Shown here: piece after piece, positions 27,877-41,434 of the stretch
How the letters are laid out: each line of letters starts with the position of its first letter
How positions within the stretch are numbered: the first letter of the stretch is position 1
Source of the DNA: Aselliscus stoliczkanus
Lineage: Eukaryota; Chordata; Mammalia; Chiroptera; Hipposideridae
DNA length: 64,000 nt
Reading direction: 5' to 3'
Assembly: GCA_033961575.1 (NCBI GenBank)
Contig: CM066738.1
Coordinates: forward strand, 98,295,478-98,359,477
The notes under the pieces: model-generated
Told to the model about the DNA's origin: nothing
Databases searched by the model: none
The model's input: only the letters and a program-made list of their open reading frames with translations
Translations under genes and position numbers: made by a program

Positions 27877-28374
27877 TCACCAATTAATTACCTATATCGG
27901 TATGGTGTCTATCAATAGAGCTAAGGGATGAGATACAAATTCTTCACAAAGCTGAAATGTAAATTCCCCACAAAGTACTTACATAGAATTTAATCTTTTA
28001 ACAATTCAGCTTTAAGACTTTAATTATGTAGGCGGTAGAGATGACAGATATAATCTGTATATTACTTAATATTAAGTGATGAATTAATTGTCCTTTCACA
28101 GCAAATATGAGCTTTAATTTGGCCCATGATGGGACATGGTTTATCCTTTTATATAATTGTGTTTCATTACCATAGGATGAGAACTCAGACTACATGTGTA
28201 TAATAGGGTATTCTAGATATCTCCAACTTTAACATACATCTATGTAAATGCATTTGCAAATTGTTTTTCTCATCTACAACCTAAGTTGATCAAGTTCAGT
28301 GGCATTCATACACAAGGATTTTAATAACCTGCACTCTGTCCTCAAAAATCTATGCAAATATAAATCATCCCCAA

Positions 28375-28545
28375 GATTCAAACCTTCACAATCATTCAGG
28401 GTCTCAACTTAAACCTCACTTCCATGTAGAGGCCTTCTCTGGATACCCTAAAAGAGCATGCCCAGTTCCTACATATCCCATAATTATGCTCGCTAACCCC
28501 TCCCACTGCTGTATTTTTTCACAATATTTATTATGATTCAATATT
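28375..28545 (+). mobile_element. L2 LINE fragment
   Basis: 'tagaggccttctctggatac', 'cctaaaagagcatgcccag' and 'tcccactgctgtattttttc' followed by 'acaatatttattatgattc' follow the L2 pattern 'gaggccttccctg...ctgctttatttttcttcatagcac'. Confidence 0.6.
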
Positions 28546-28579
28546 TATGGATAGATGGACAGATAGACAGACAGACAGA
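28546..28579. repeat. (GATA/GACA)n microsatellite
   Basis: 'atggatagatggacagatag' followed by three GACA-like units. Confidence 0.9.
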
Positions 28580-28589
28580 ATGATATATA

Positions 28590-28823
28590 CCGAAGGTGCA
28601 AAAAAATGTATACACATTTTAAGAGATAACATTTTGGTCAGTGGTGCTCAAGCAGTAGTACACCGTCATCAGAAGTGTCTGGACGCTGATGGTCACCACT
28701 TTGAGCACCTCTTGTCATTGCAGAAGTCAAACGTGACTTATATTCATCTTTTGTTATCGGTATCTATTAATACAGCATTTTCCTTTCTTAAACTGTGTAC
28801 ACATTTTTTTTTGGCACCCTCTG
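28590..28823 (+). mobile_element. Non-autonomous mariner-type element, copy 1
   Basis: This 234-bp element is flanked by TA on both sides (28588-28589, 28824-28825). Its left end 'ccgaaggtgcaaaaaaatgt' then 'atacacattttaag' is an imperfect inverse of the right end, whose reverse complement is 'cagagggtgccaaaaaaaat' then 'gtgtacacagtttaag'. The interior reads RHQKCLDADGHHFEHLL in one frame. That resembles the C-terminal end of mariner-family transposases, so this is probably an internal-deletion derivative that kept the 3' end of the transposase gene. It encodes no functional enzyme. Confidence 0.85.
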
Positions 28824-29228
28824 TATTTGTTGGTTGACATGTTTGTTTACTGACCCCCCACACCAAGGGGGTCAATGCAAACCTCAGGACGGGGGCACTG
28901 ACTATCCACACCTGTGGCCCCAGACTCCAGCCCCACCCCTTGCTAAGACATCAGTGAGCATTTGTTCAGTAAATAAGTGGGTTTATGAAACATTAAAATG
29001 TAGAATCTTTGTAATGAGAAAAATAATCATGGAATTTGATAAAATAATTAAAACTGAAAGAAATTTTTTAATATCAATGGAAATACATTATTACAAGGCA
29101 CAACATAACAACGCATTTTTCCCAATATAGGCTTTATACATTTTAATCATGTCATTATATGTTTTATTTATCTAAAACATTAAGTGGGGAATCTATTAAA
29201 AAAAAATCTATAAAAAAAATGTGATAAT

Positions 29229-29419
29229 GGGGCCGGCTGAGTGGTTCCGTTGGTTAAGAGTTGGCTTGGGAGCATAGGCTCTGAGCAGCAGGGCTACTGG
29301 TTCAGTTCCCACATGGGCCAGTGACGCTGCGCCCTCCACAACTGGACTGAAGAACAAAAGGAGTGCAACATGTCTGTTCCCCTTCCCCGATTCCCCAATA
29401 AACTCTTTAAAAAAAAAAT
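29229..29419 (+). mobile_element. Hybrid tRNA SINE with long tail (medium form)
   Basis: The head 'ggggccggctgagtggttcc' with 'gttggttaagagttggcttg' is like the short SINE, but an extra 'ctctgagcagcagggc' and a B box 'ggttcagttcccacatgggc' lead into 'gccctccacaactggactga', 'tgtctgttccccttcccc' and 'aataaactctttaaa'. It has the head of the short SINE and a VES-like 3' tail. Flanks 'aaaaaaatgtgataa' and 'aaaaaaatgtaataa' form a target duplication. Confidence 0.9.
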
Positions 29420-30669
29420 GTAATAACAGCTTCATTTGAAACATTAAAAAAAAAATCTATGAGATAAAATTCGCGAATTATTACTCCTTTAAAATAAAGA
29501 CAGGTTTGAAACAACATAACTCTACTACCTAGTTTACTACTGGTTTATTCAAGTGATTGTATACAAAACTCTCCATTTTCTTAAGGAAAAAAAGTAGAAC
29601 CAGCTGGTATACTTGTATATATACAATGCCCTTCAAAAGCCCCTGTTAAAGCCACAAATAATTGCAAAACTTGTTCAAATCAAATGGATAATATATTGTA
29701 TGTATGATTTTGCAAAGTCTTTACAAATATCCAGGGATGGCTTTGCACCCCATTTAAAAGGATTTACTATAAAACTGCACCAGCATAAACAAACAAAACT
29801 ATTCTCAATATTTATACTCATAATAAAAAGCTATGAAGTTCTATATTCAGTTGTGGTTGCGAAAATCCTTAGCTCCTGGATTTTCATTGGCTCTAGTCTA
29901 ATATACAAAACAAATAGGGTTTTCGGTTTAGATGAAACACACATATACTCTCTAGTTTGTTGTTCATACACCAAGGGTTTCTCAAAAATTCAGTAACAAG
30001 GGAGAAAAGTAAAACAGCAAGTGTATAAAAATGTAAAACATACCATGGCCTTCTATTATAGAGAAATGTTTAGACCAACAGGAGTAAAACTGGTTGTTAA
30101 AGTCTTTCTTACACCATTTTGGCCTCAAAAGAGGCTGTGAATGAGGGGGTGGAGAAGAAAGAAAGGAGTAGTGACCAGAAAAATGCACAGCAGGGCAACT
30201 GGGCCAGGATGATTGAAAGGTGGGTGCCAAGAGGAAAGCGACCCTCACCGAGCTAAGGCTCCTCCTTTTACAGAGAGACTCCAGGGCAGGGAGCCTAATT
30301 CCCCTGACCCAGTGTCTCCAATGCTTATAATCCTGTCTCCTCTGTGGCAGAGGACTGATGGACAAAGCAAACCGCTGGTCAAACAGTTGTCACAAAGTAA
30401 AACAAAGGGGAACCACCCTTGGCTCCCTACAGCTTTGGTATGCCTCTGGAATCTTTTGTTGTTGCTCTTTTTTTATTTTTAACCTTTTCTTTTTAATTCA
30501 GAAATGTAGCCTCAGTGTAAATAAGAGAAATCAAAGGGAGAAAAGACTCTTTACAAAACAAGCTTTCCAAACACACCTGTCCCCTATTTTGAGGATTCTG
30601 TGTATCTGTACAGATATTAGATGCTGATTTCTAATCCTCCAATTTGCGCTACAATTTCCTAGAACTTAG

Positions 30670-30848
30670 AATCTCTGTAGCAGCAATTCTCAAAATGTAG
30701 TGGAAATACACATCCCAAGGAGGGCACATTAAAATCAAGATGCTGGTCCCAGGGCACCATATCCAGTGGAGCCCAGGAATCTGCAAGGTACAAAAAGCAT
30801 CTAGCATATTAGGATGCAGGGGTACCCAGCCTGAGAAATGCTGGGGGG
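30670..30848 (+). repeat. MER5A-like DNA transposon fragment
   Basis: 'gcaattctcaaaatgtagtg', 'cattaaaatcaagatgctgg' and 'cccaggaatctgcaaggtac' end with 'acccagcctgagaaatgctg', an inverse-like terminus. This fits a MER5A-type hAT element. Confidence 0.55.
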
Positions 30849-31930
30849 TTGGGGAGGGGGTCAATTAGAGCCAGAGTTCCCCTAATTCCCACTGACCCTC
30901 AGACCAACTCTGTCAGTCGTCTGGAGCTCTGTTAAACATATTCCTGGGTAGCACTAAGTCAGAATTTTCAGCAAGCCTCTCCCAAACCGTCCACTCAACC
31001 TCCCCCCACCCCCACCCCCACTGCAGTCTGATGGCAGCCAGTGAATTGGAAGCTGTCTCTGAGGCCCTTTGGGAGACGCCTTGTCTACAAGTGCCCATGA
31101 GCTGCCATCAAAGAGATGATAATGTTCGGAACCTCAAGTCGCAGGCCAGAGTCAGGGAGGATGTTAACCATCACCCTCAAGGCAGAAAAGGGAGTCCAAA
31201 GAACACAGAACTCCAGAGAACCTACTGGTATTAACGATTAATGTGCTGATATCAAAGCTCATGAGGAGCAGCTATAAAAAAATACTTAACATACAACAAA
31301 CAAGTAAGTAAGAACAGAACTTTTCTGTGAGGGAAAATTATCTGCCATTTTCCAGAACACAATCTGCCTCCCGAGTACAAATAAACACCACACAAGAAGG
31401 CATAATTTTTAAACAGACCTAGAAATACTCGAAGTTTCTTTCAAATCTCCCTCACAAGATTCAGCAACACTCAATGATGAAAGCCTGTTCTTAAACAATC
31501 TGAAACTGCGAACACCTAAGCACATGTGAAATATCAAAACAAAACACTTCCCCACATCCCAATCCCTGCGCCCATGATGAAAAGCAGCCGTCATCTGATT
31601 CAATCAGACCACATTCAAAGCAGGTGGTTCTGAACATTATTCGAGCCAAGTGTGCCAGGCTCCTTCCCCTCACGCAACAGCGATATCGCTGTACATGTGT
31701 GGACTCTTTAATGGCATATGAAGAACTAGAAAGAGCGATTTCAAACCTTTTTGTGGGAAAAATTTAATCCCTACATTTTTAGTCAAAAAGCATAAAAAGC
31801 ATCTTACTCAGAAAAGGTGTCTTAGAAGAGCACCAAACACAAAGAAATACCTAGAAATTGAAATATTTATATGTAGAAGGCTTGTGTGAAGTCTTCCTAT
31901 GAAAGCCAGTCAAATTCGGCTGTCTGGTTA

Positions 31931-31962
31931 TACACACACACACACATACACACACACACACA

Positions 31963-31998
<36 letters not shown>
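31931..31998. repeat. (CA)n then (TA)n compound microsatellite
   Basis: About 30 bp of CA with a TACA interruption, a short 'catgaa' bridge, then about 15 TA units. Confidence 0.95.
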
Positions 31999-32001
<3 letters not shown>

Positions 32002-32084
32002 TTGACTTCAGCAAAATCAAAACATGGGTTATTGAGGCACATATTTCTAATCCTTTAATGTTTATTAACTATATGACCAAAGTA

Positions 32085-32275
32085 GTACATTTAAACTTGT
32101 TGTATCTTGGTTTCCTCATCTATGAAATGGGGGTAATAATATATAGCATTTTGACAGATTAAACGAGATAACTAATACACTATACTTAGCAGAGTTATCA
32201 CGCACATAGATGAGAATACTACTATATGCAAGTTTTTCTAAGCATTATTATTACTATTAATAACTGTTGGAATTA
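32085..32275 (+). repeat. MIR SINE
   Basis: 'tcttggtttcctcatctatg', 'aaatgggggtaataatatat', 'gacagattaaacgagataac' and 'taatacactatacttagcag' are the MIR 3' half in order, one of the clearest in the window. Confidence 0.88.
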
Positions 32276-34315
32276 ACCTTCATCTGACAAAACATCATTT
32301 AGGTCCAGTTTAGTTAGGAATGGAGTGAGGAAAAAAAATAAACTTAAGTCATCATATAAATTGTGACAATGATTTGCCCCCTAGTACTGGCACATCAGTG
32401 ACCTTGTCACTGCAGACTGCCATGCTGCCATCGCTTCCTCCACCAGTCCAAAGGCAGGAACACGGAGATGGTCTGGCCCTCTGCATAAGGAGGTGCCCAA
32501 CAAATTCTTCAAGTAAAAAAAAAAAATCCCGTTTGGACCGTCCAAGAGTTTTGATGAAAATGTTCAATGTGATACAGAAATGTTGGCCTAGAAAGGGAAT
32601 GACTGAGAATGCTATTTAGTTGGGAGACAAGACAAAAGCCATCTCTTAAGTATTAATGGAAAGGTTAAGAAAAACGGAGAAAAAAGGAAGTCTTTCAAAA
32701 GATGCTTTCCCATTAAACTTCAGTTGATTATGGGGGAAAAAATTCCAGGCTATTAGTCTGCAGTGTTGGTTAATAGTTTTCCTTATTTTGAGAAAACAAT
32801 GAAAACTAATGAGTTACATCCAGCAGCTTTAAAAAATGAATTACTGTGCATAATTCGTAAGCCCTTATACCATATGCCTGTATGCAGTCCTTCTTTTAGT
32901 CAAGGTTTCAAATTAAGGTTATTATTTATGAGAAAAAGTTGGAGAGACATTTAGAGCTGTAACAATTCCACCAGACCATCAGTGGGGGAGAGCCGCTCCA
33001 TTCTGAATGAATGGAAGACAGACTCCAGGCCAAATATTTAAACAGGGGTGCAAAGGATACACACACAGCAATCTGCATGCACCTGTCACTGCGGAATTCA
33101 ACACTCACACAATCGAAAGGGCATTTGTGTTCACAAATCAAGTAATTATATCCCTAACTATCCATCTGCATATGCAATTACCCAGTCTGTTGCACAGAAA
33201 AGCAGATTTTTGCAGGTGTTTCTTTACCATCTTTCCTTCAAAATCCAGTTGCCCTTTATGTCCCCAAATCTGGGCACATACCAGTCCTCTAATTGAATCT
33301 TCGTGGCACTGTGGTGAAGATCAAGTGTTATGTTTTCACATACCGAGTTCACACACAGAAGATTTTGTAACCTAATCAGGCTCTCGCTCCCTATGACCAC
33401 TTGAGTAATGGTTGAATGGGCTCCGTTTACAACTTGACGTTAAAGGACACGCCATTCCTCGGTTTCTCTGACACATTCCTAATCCTGCATATGGACTTTA
33501 AAACTCTCGTATGCCAAGTACAGTTAAATAAACAGAATGTCAAAGTAGAAGACAGAGAAAATGAGCATGTGTGTTTGCGGGCAGTGTATTTCATCAAAAA
33601 GAAGCTTTTCTGAATTTTGGAATCATAGAAATTCAGACTGTGAAGTGTTTTCTATATTCAGAACCTGTTAAACATTTCTTCCGACTAGGGCCAATTGTAG
33701 TTCTGTGCAACTGTATTAATACGTGAGAAATCAATAACCTCTCAGCATTGAGGGCATTCGGAGACCAGTTTCCCTTCATGTCAATCTCAGACCTAAATTA
33801 ATCTCAGACCAGCTTCAGAGAACCTGAGAGCTGAACAGGACATCAGATGGTATCGAGTCCAATACTGATCACAGAAACAGGAACCAAGGTCCAAGTAAGT
33901 GCAGAGATAACCAATGTCTCAGATGTGTTTAAAGCACTGCTTCTAGAACCTTTTTATATTTGGTAGTATTTCTAACTTTCACTTCTTCACTGTTTGAAGA
34001 TAATGCTCATGTTCTGCTATGCAATCATTTATACACACACTTTTTTAAATGTCATATATTTTCTTGGATATACAAACAACAACCAAAAAAAATCAATCTA
34101 AAATGGTAACAGTAGTTTGAAGTTCTAGGAAAGAGGGAAGTTGTAGGGTTAAACTTTGTACTTTCTTATAGAAGCTGTTAAAATTATACTTTCGTATGTT
34201 TCTGACAACTATTATGTACACCCTTTAAAACATCACTGTTTAGATCTAAACAAGACCTAGCTTATTTTCTGATAGCTGTAAATTATGCAGATGTGCCAAA
34301 ATAAAAACAAAGTGA

Positions 34316-34339
34316 GGGGTGTGGGGGGGGGTCTGGGGG
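34316..34339 (+). other. G-rich tract, G-quadruplex prone
   Basis: Runs of 4, 9 and 5 G separated by 'tgt' and 'tct'; the 9-G run can supply two of the four strands. Confidence 0.85.
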
Positions 34340-34598
34340 ACAAGAATACCTAGAGCTCAGGTCACAACATATTGCTGCCCCAGGTATTATTTGTTTGCCT
34401 TGGACAAGATTCTGGGAGATGCTGACTGAAAGTCAGTTGGGGAGTATATGTCCCAGTTCCCTATACACACCTCTTCCTATTGTCAGCCCCACTCATTTAC
34501 ATTACCTGCTTGGAGTCCAAAGTCAGGTGCATTTTCCAAGGCCATTCTAGACTCAGTGGTCACCACTGTGACCAAACTGTTATGAGGGTAAGAGATGG

Positions 34599-34660
34599 AC
34601 ACAAACACACACATAAACACACACACACACGTGCATGCACACAAGTACGCACACACACAT
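34599..34660. repeat. (CA)n imperfect microsatellite
   Basis: About 60 bp of CA repeats broken by 'cacgtgcatgcacac' and 'aagtacgc'. Confidence 0.95.
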
Positions 34661-35168
34661 CTCTTAGGAACTGGACAAAAGCTATAAAAAGATGCTCTCA
34701 CATCTCCATTGACATAGTTGCCAATCTCTCTAAGAACAGCTACCATTCAGTGTTAAAGTATTGGGGTAGTTGACTTTATTATCTGTTCACATAATTACAA
34801 GTATTATGTCAAGAGAACACTGTTAGCATGAGTAGCAGAGCTAACCTGGGAAATTGTCCTAAACAAAGTGAAAGGATTAGTGATCAGTATTTAAAAAAGA
34901 AGAAACTACATATCACCAACTTTCAAGGACTTCAAAAATTAATAACACAACTTTGGGGCTAAGTTAGCATTTCTCAAAGTTGTTTTCTGCAGAATGTTTC
35001 ACGTGGCAGATATTCCATGAAAAAGGAATTCTCTGGTCAAAGGAGTTTGAAAACACTGCAAATTATATCACCCTCTTGGGGTATTTTACAACATTTAGTG
35101 TGGAATGTACTCAAAATAAAATTTCTATTAAATGTCATGAGCTAAGGTTTTAAAAAAGAGTTTGTCTA

Positions 35169-35277
35169 GAGCCGGCCGAGTGTCGCGGTGGTTAAGCGCT
35201 GGCTTGGAAAGAAAGCCAGCGGCCCCGGTTCAGGTCCCACATCTGAGGGCCAGGGACACTGCCCTCAAAAAAAAAGA
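35169..35277 (+). mobile_element. Short tRNA-derived SINE, copy 4
   Basis: 'gagccggccgagtgtcgcgg', 'tggttaagcgctggcttgga', a 4-5 nt insertion 'aagaa', then 'ggttcaggtcccacatctga', 'gggccagggacactgccctc' and oligo(A). 'gtctaga' and 'gtctaaa' may be remnants of a target duplication. Confidence 0.95.
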
Positions 35278-35289
35278 GCTGGTCTAAAT

Positions 35290-37720
35290 CATTCTTCCAA
35301 AAGGCTCAATAGAAACATAGGGAGCAACTGAAATGATAAATTACTGTTTTGTGAGTGATAATAACTATTTTAAAAGCCAGTCAATGAAATGTAGAATTTA
35401 GTACTTAAGCATCTCCTTCACAATTCTTGAACATGAAAAAATATGGAATAATCAATCTATAAACAATTGAATGGATACTATAACTATACTATTGAATTAA
35501 ATTATTATAAATGAATGTGCATATCCAAAGTTAAAGACCAAAACCCCTTCGTCTCCCTCCAGAGAAGGCAATAGTAACATGAATGGGAAAACCTTACCAC
35601 CCATCTTTGCCTTCACCTTCTATGATCCTTGTTAAACTCGCCCCTAAGCCCATTCCATCGCATCAAAGCTCCTGCACCTTTCCCATCAGCCCAAATATAA
35701 ACAGCAAAATCTATTTCATATATATTGAAATGTTGTCAGTTGGTAAAACCAGGACATTTAAAATATTGCAGTATATTGAACTTTAGGGCAGACTTCATTT
35801 TATAAATATTATTCTCATTTTTATGACTCTACCTTCATTTCCTTACTTAAATATTAAATTATATTCTTAACTTTTTCTGGTCATTGGACAAGCTGGATTT
35901 TCACTTCTCTGGCCAAAATATAGCAATGTATTTCATTTTTTTGTTATTTCGTTGTTTTCATTTTTTGGTAAACAAAAAGCTAGGTCAGTAATGTACAAGC
36001 AGGAAGACACGGAAGTGAAAGTTTCAACTAATCCAAGCTCATCTCCAACTAAGAAAACAGCTACAAGCCGTACATATATTCCATGTAAGGCAGGGACAAA
36101 AAGATATTCTGAATGGAAACTATAGAATCAGATGAAGGATGGTTTGGATGCACACAAAGGAAAAATGGCCAGTGAGAATAGAGGCTGCTCAGCTAAACAG
36201 AGTCTTTTGAGATTAGTATTATGATTTAAGTCTACTTCAAAATGGTTTCAGCCTTATTAAAATTACATTAAAACTAGCCCTGGTGCATTTGCATTTAAAG
36301 GGTTGCCTTATACTACTTAGCAGATACTGAATTCAGTCCCCATTGATTTACAGTATTAGGGCACTACAATCACGGACATTTTTCAGAATAAAGGACAATA
36401 ATACTCTGAACAAAAGGGTTTAAGGATACAAGTCATCAGGACTGTGAATCGTACTACACGTATTTGCAGAGCAGGACACATTCACCCAGAACATTAACAC
36501 AACGCAGACCATGCTGGACTGGGAGATTATTATTCTATACATGTGATCCTTACCAGTAAGCCCACATTCAATCAGGAACACTGGACCTCTGTAAGAACAG
36601 AAATCTTAAAAGGAAAACAGAGATAATAAACTTTTTTTTTGAGTGTTTCAGTTAAAATTATTAGCTTTGATCCTTTTAATCCTATATGATGAGAAAAGAG
36701 TATCTTATTGCAACATCTATAAAGATCTGAAACAGATAATAAAGCCTTTCTTTTAAGAAAAGAACCTATACAAAGCAGCACAGCTCAAAGAAGGGAGTCT
36801 TGACTTCCTTTTGAAAAGTAAATAAACGCATTCTTAGATCTGGTTCTTTAATCATCCAGAGCTCAACCACAGGGCTACTGTGTTGGGTTTTTTTTAACCA
36901 GTTCAAAACCTGTTTGATTCATACAGTTGACTCATTAAAGCTGATAGGTGAGCTGCTTCAGTGTTTTGCTTCACGTGACTTATCGAAAACCTACACTGAC
37001 ACAAGAGAATCTAAAGCCAGAACCAAAGTCCCCATAGGTCACACCAGGATGGCCCACGAGAAGGGGAGAATATATGTAACATGTAGGAAGGCATTTGAGG
37101 TTCAAAAGTTTCTAAGTTGGTTTAGCACTTATTTCTACCTTCAATTGTAAAACAACTCAATTTTTTAATCTTGTCCTAAACATATGATAAATATGAAAGC
37201 ACTTTTGAAAGTTCAAATTATTAAACAAAACTGTTATGACCATCTAATTATGAGAAATGTTCAACAAATCAGAGGTTTTATGAGGGCTAATTATGTTCCA
37301 CATTCTACAGTTTACTTATTAAAAGGAAACAGGAACGTAAAAATTCCCAGACTGCAAATATATTTTTTAAGGAAAATGTCTTCGTGAACAATCAAAATCA
37401 GGTGCTGAAATCTCATGCTTTCGTTCATTATTTTCAATATCAACACAATAATTAAATTTTAAAAACACACAATGTAAAGCCATGACAACAGGACAACAAA
37501 TAAGATTAATTTTGTAGAAAATAGCAATGCCATAGAATTGTATATTAGACAGCAATTTCTGTAACAGCAAAATAATCCAGACCTCAGGGGAGAAATAGCT
37601 ATTTTACACTGCTTCTTTTTTAATTATGAAGATAAATTTATGTTCATCAAAATGAGAAATATTGTTTGATTTCTGAATAGTTTGCATTATTCAGGATCTG
37701 TCCTTTACAAGGAGGTGAGT
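35290..37720. other. Intronic sequence, no feature recognised
   Basis: AT-rich unique sequence; no repeat, exon or RNA gene recognised. Confidence 0.5.
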
Positions 37721-37738
37721 GGCGAGGCCTTTTCTTTT

Positions 37739-37847
37739 CTTTTTTTTTTTTTGAGGGTAGTGTTATTGGGCTTCATATGTGGGACCTGAACCGGGGCCGC
37801 TGGCGTACCAAGCCAGTGCTTAACCACTGCACCACTTAGCCGGCCCA
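37739..37847 (-). mobile_element. Short tRNA-derived SINE, copy 5
   Basis: The minus strand reads 'gggccggctaagtggtgcag', 'tggttaagcactggcttggt', 'ggttcaggtcccacatatga' and ends in oligo(A). A perfect 14-bp duplication 'aggccttttctttt' stands at 37725-37738 and 37848-37861. This is the cleanest insertion-site evidence in the window. Confidence 0.97.
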
Positions 37848-37864
37848 AGGCCTTTTCTTTTTAA

Positions 37865-38852
37865 TTCAAGCAGAAGTCATCTGCAGGCATCATCTGAGCT
37901 TTTTCTGAGTATCTCCTTTCCTTGGTTTGGGCATTGATAGATATCTTCATGTCCCTGCCTAGCTGGCTTCCTTCTATGTTTACAACCACAAGCCTGCTAT
38001 ATTGTAAGACATGTTTTTCGGAGAAATAAAACGCAGGAATGTGGTCAATTAAAAGAGGAGCAACAAAACCACTACAGCATAAGCTTTTAATGCAAGCCTG
38101 GGAAGAAAAGTAAATGCTCAAAGTTTTCCTACAGCTAACTCTGTTTACAGCTGCCAAGTAAGGAACCTAAATTCAAGTGCTTTATAATTGTTACAAATTG
38201 TGCCAAAGTACAGTGTGTTACAATAAATTATGAAGCTTATCTAAATTATAAAAGTAATTAAACTTTCCTCAGATACTCATAATTCTGCCCTCCATAAATT
38301 TTCTGTTCATTGCATATTCAATAGCTATGTGTTCCAGTTCAACAAAAACCAAAAAAACTAAAAAAAGAAAAAAAAAGAAAGAAAAAAAGATCTCCTTCCA
38401 AGAACAACCATGCACATATAGGCATACAACATATCTAAATTCCAGAAATGCATAAACAATTACTTGCAAGATCTTCAAACCATAGCAAATGTTAATAAAA
38501 ATATTTATACTAGAAACAATTCTCTTAGAGCTTTTTTTCAAGTTTTGTTTTCCTTTTATTATTATAGACATTTGTTTTAACATGAGTTTTCTCTTCCATC
38601 CCAACGTTTCCTCCTGCTGCATGAAGCCATAAATCTTTATTAGCATATTACTGTACAATCTGTTGCAATAATAACAAAAATAATGAAAGCAATAGAAACC
38701 CAGTTATATGGTCCTTGCCATTTGCAACTGAGTCCCGACTCCTTTATATACGCTTAAATGGTAAAATATCTACAAGACCTATCAACTGCTGAAACACAGC
38801 ATTCTAGAATGAAATACAGCTGCTGCTCGGAATCAAAGTGCACAGGAGCAGT

Positions 38853-38884
<32 letters not shown>

Positions 38885-40300
38885 GTTTAAAGCCATGAGG
38901 GAGTATGTGAAGGATGATACCACTTCCAAGTTTAAATTTAAAGAAAAACCTGAAATGGCATACTGGTGCTCAGAAGGGCAAAATCTCTTCTCAGAAGGTT
39001 CTACCATATTCCCAGTGGGAGCAAATCAGCCGAGCAGGTGGGTTAGTGATGAAGGAAACCCTTGTTCTATTATAAATATCTTCAATAATTAGTCAACATG
39101 ATGAACAAATTAAGCAGCAGCATACAGTTTAAAGCCCATGTTACTAAAAAGTTTCCCGGGATTTAGTTTGATTTTTGTTTGGGTACCAGGCTTCTCAATC
39201 CTAAATCAGGTACTTCTATTTCAGTATATATTCCAATTTAACGAAAACATTTATTTTATAAACAGAAAAGGAAATGAGTGTGAATAAGATCTATTTATGC
39301 AATTACCATTATCTAATAGCCAATTATGTGTCCTTACATGAACAGATAAATAATATATGCACATACATTTATCAATCTTGTCTGTGAGGAAAAGAAGAGG
39401 GAAGAAATTAAAAGAGGAAACTATTATACACGGCATGCAGTTTTCATTATTTTGTATCTGCATTAAGGGAATGTGATATTTGTCTTCAATAGAGCTACAA
39501 AATACAAACATTTGGCTTAAATTTTTAAAAAAAACAAACTCAAGTATACAAGTTATGTTATTCAACCTGGGATAACATAACTACATTATTCAACCTGGCA
39601 GTTACATTTATCATAACTACTTACCTTATTTCCCTAATTCTGTAAAATAAAAGCAAGGAAAATGCTAAAGCTAATATAATGTTATTGAAATATTTATTAA
39701 GTTAAATACTTTTAAGAAACAGAACACCACACAATATGGGGCAAGGGGGGTTATGAGAACTTAGTATGAGACTAGATCAGATGTGTTACTTCTAAAGTAT
39801 CCATTACCTAAAGCTACACGAAAACTGGAAGAGAAAAAAAGAACTCTGACATCCATATGAATACCAAATTAATTCATTATGATCAGTGCTACTACAATGA
39901 ACACAAAATTAATTCATCACAGTGGAATACACAAAGCACTACCTACTTGTTATAACTACTGACAAAAAATAATAGGACGATTATCCTCCACCAGGGTGAC
40001 ACACGTGGCCATGGGTTCTGCCAGCTCGTCAGTCACACAGAACTGTTTCCCTCCTTGGGAGTCTACCAAAATACTTTTGCAAGGAGGCTCTTTATCATAG
40101 GAAGTAAAACCTAAATTACCAATCGCTGTCCTGCCCTCTGTTTCTGTTGCTCCCTCCCAGAGATGAGGCAAATGAAGCACCTAGGTGCAATATTTAAGGT
40201 GGCTCTCACATTCGGGGTCCTGCAAGTGTGGATTCTCCCCATGTAGGATCCTGACAGTGAGCTCTCTACCTTTATCAGGCGCCAAGCCTAGACTCTAAAG
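37865..40300. other. Intronic sequence, no feature recognised
   Basis: AT-rich unique sequence, with a purine-rich run at 38346-38392 and a run of 24 A at 38861-38884. No exon or repeat family was identified. Confidence 0.5.
38861..38884. repeat. Poly(A) run of 24
   Basis: Isolated A24 with no SINE or L1 body on either side. Confidence 0.95.
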
Positions 40301-41303
40301 CATGAGCACTTCCTGCCATCCAGTGTAGATCAGACACACTCCTAACTCCTGCTCCAAAGCCAGCTGTCTCCAGCTGAACCTGTGTTCTCAGAAATCCTTA
40401 AATAGTATTCTGTGCCCACTACAGCATTTATCAGGAGTCTGGGGTCTACCACGGGACTCTGCCACAAGATACATAACAACTGAGGAGTTAGTGAGTCTCT
40501 CTCCCCCTGGCAGCCCACTCTCGAGTGATGGGGAGTGGCTACTGGCTTTTCTTCCACACGATCAGATGCAATGCCCTGATTTCTCAGGCTATTTTCCACT
40601 TCTGTCACCAACTTAGGATCTGCTTGGTGTATAAAGGGTGTGTTTCCTCAGTAACTTCAAGGGGATTTAGCATGTGGAAGTTCCAGGGAGGATGGAAGAG
40701 AAAGCGCCTTTGTACAGACGATGGGTTTTCTCTTTGATAATGAAAAACATGAAGTGAGGAGCCTTTTTCCTTCAGTTTGCAAATATCCCTTAAAGCCAGA
40801 GGGCACTTACAGCCCTTTGGGCAGCTGGGAAGTACAGTTCTCTGGTACCTGTCTACAAGATTATTCTTGTGGAAATTTTTCCTTCTTCCCTTGCAATGGG
40901 GATTTTTTTTTTTTTTTTAAATCTTCCTTCATGGACTGATCTCAAACCTTTTACAGAACAGGTCCAAGAAATGCTATTATTAGTCAATGTAATGAAAAGC
41001 TCCAACTTAATGTCACAACTTGCTAAAGAAGCAATCTATTCAGAATTCTCCTTGGCACATACAGGGACTCAGTGGATGGACAGTCTTTCCTCTGCTAAGC
41101 TGAAATGCTGTTCTTCGCCCTTCTTACGTAGCCTTTGTGGGTGCTAACGCTCCACTAACACATCTGCCCATTGCAGATGTGGAACTCAGTCACGTAGGAA
41201 GAAACCGGAGTCAGCCACAACGTGAGAGCAGAACATTATATTCCCACCTGAGAACAGGGTACCAATAAATGATGAAAGCCTGAGCAGAGACAAAAGGCTT
41301 AAG

Positions 41304-41320
41304 TTGTGTGTGTGTGTGTG
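41304..41320. repeat. (GT)n microsatellite
   Basis: Eight GT units. Confidence 0.9.
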
Positions 41321-41434
41321 GCTGAGGTGGGTAGGGGGCAGAGAAAGGAGTTTTAGCACAGGGTAAAGCACCTTGTAAAAGGAAACTAGAAAGGGCTTTT
41401 TCAGCTAGACCTAGCTCCATCTGTTTATGTAGGA

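Noticed and set aside
28546..28579. GACA/GATA run considered as a CRISPR-like array
   Set aside because: Simple tetranucleotide microsatellite without spacers, in a vertebrate genome.
40200..40700. GC-richer segment considered as an LTR
   Set aside because: No clear LTR ends, polyadenylation signal pattern or duplication could be recognised.
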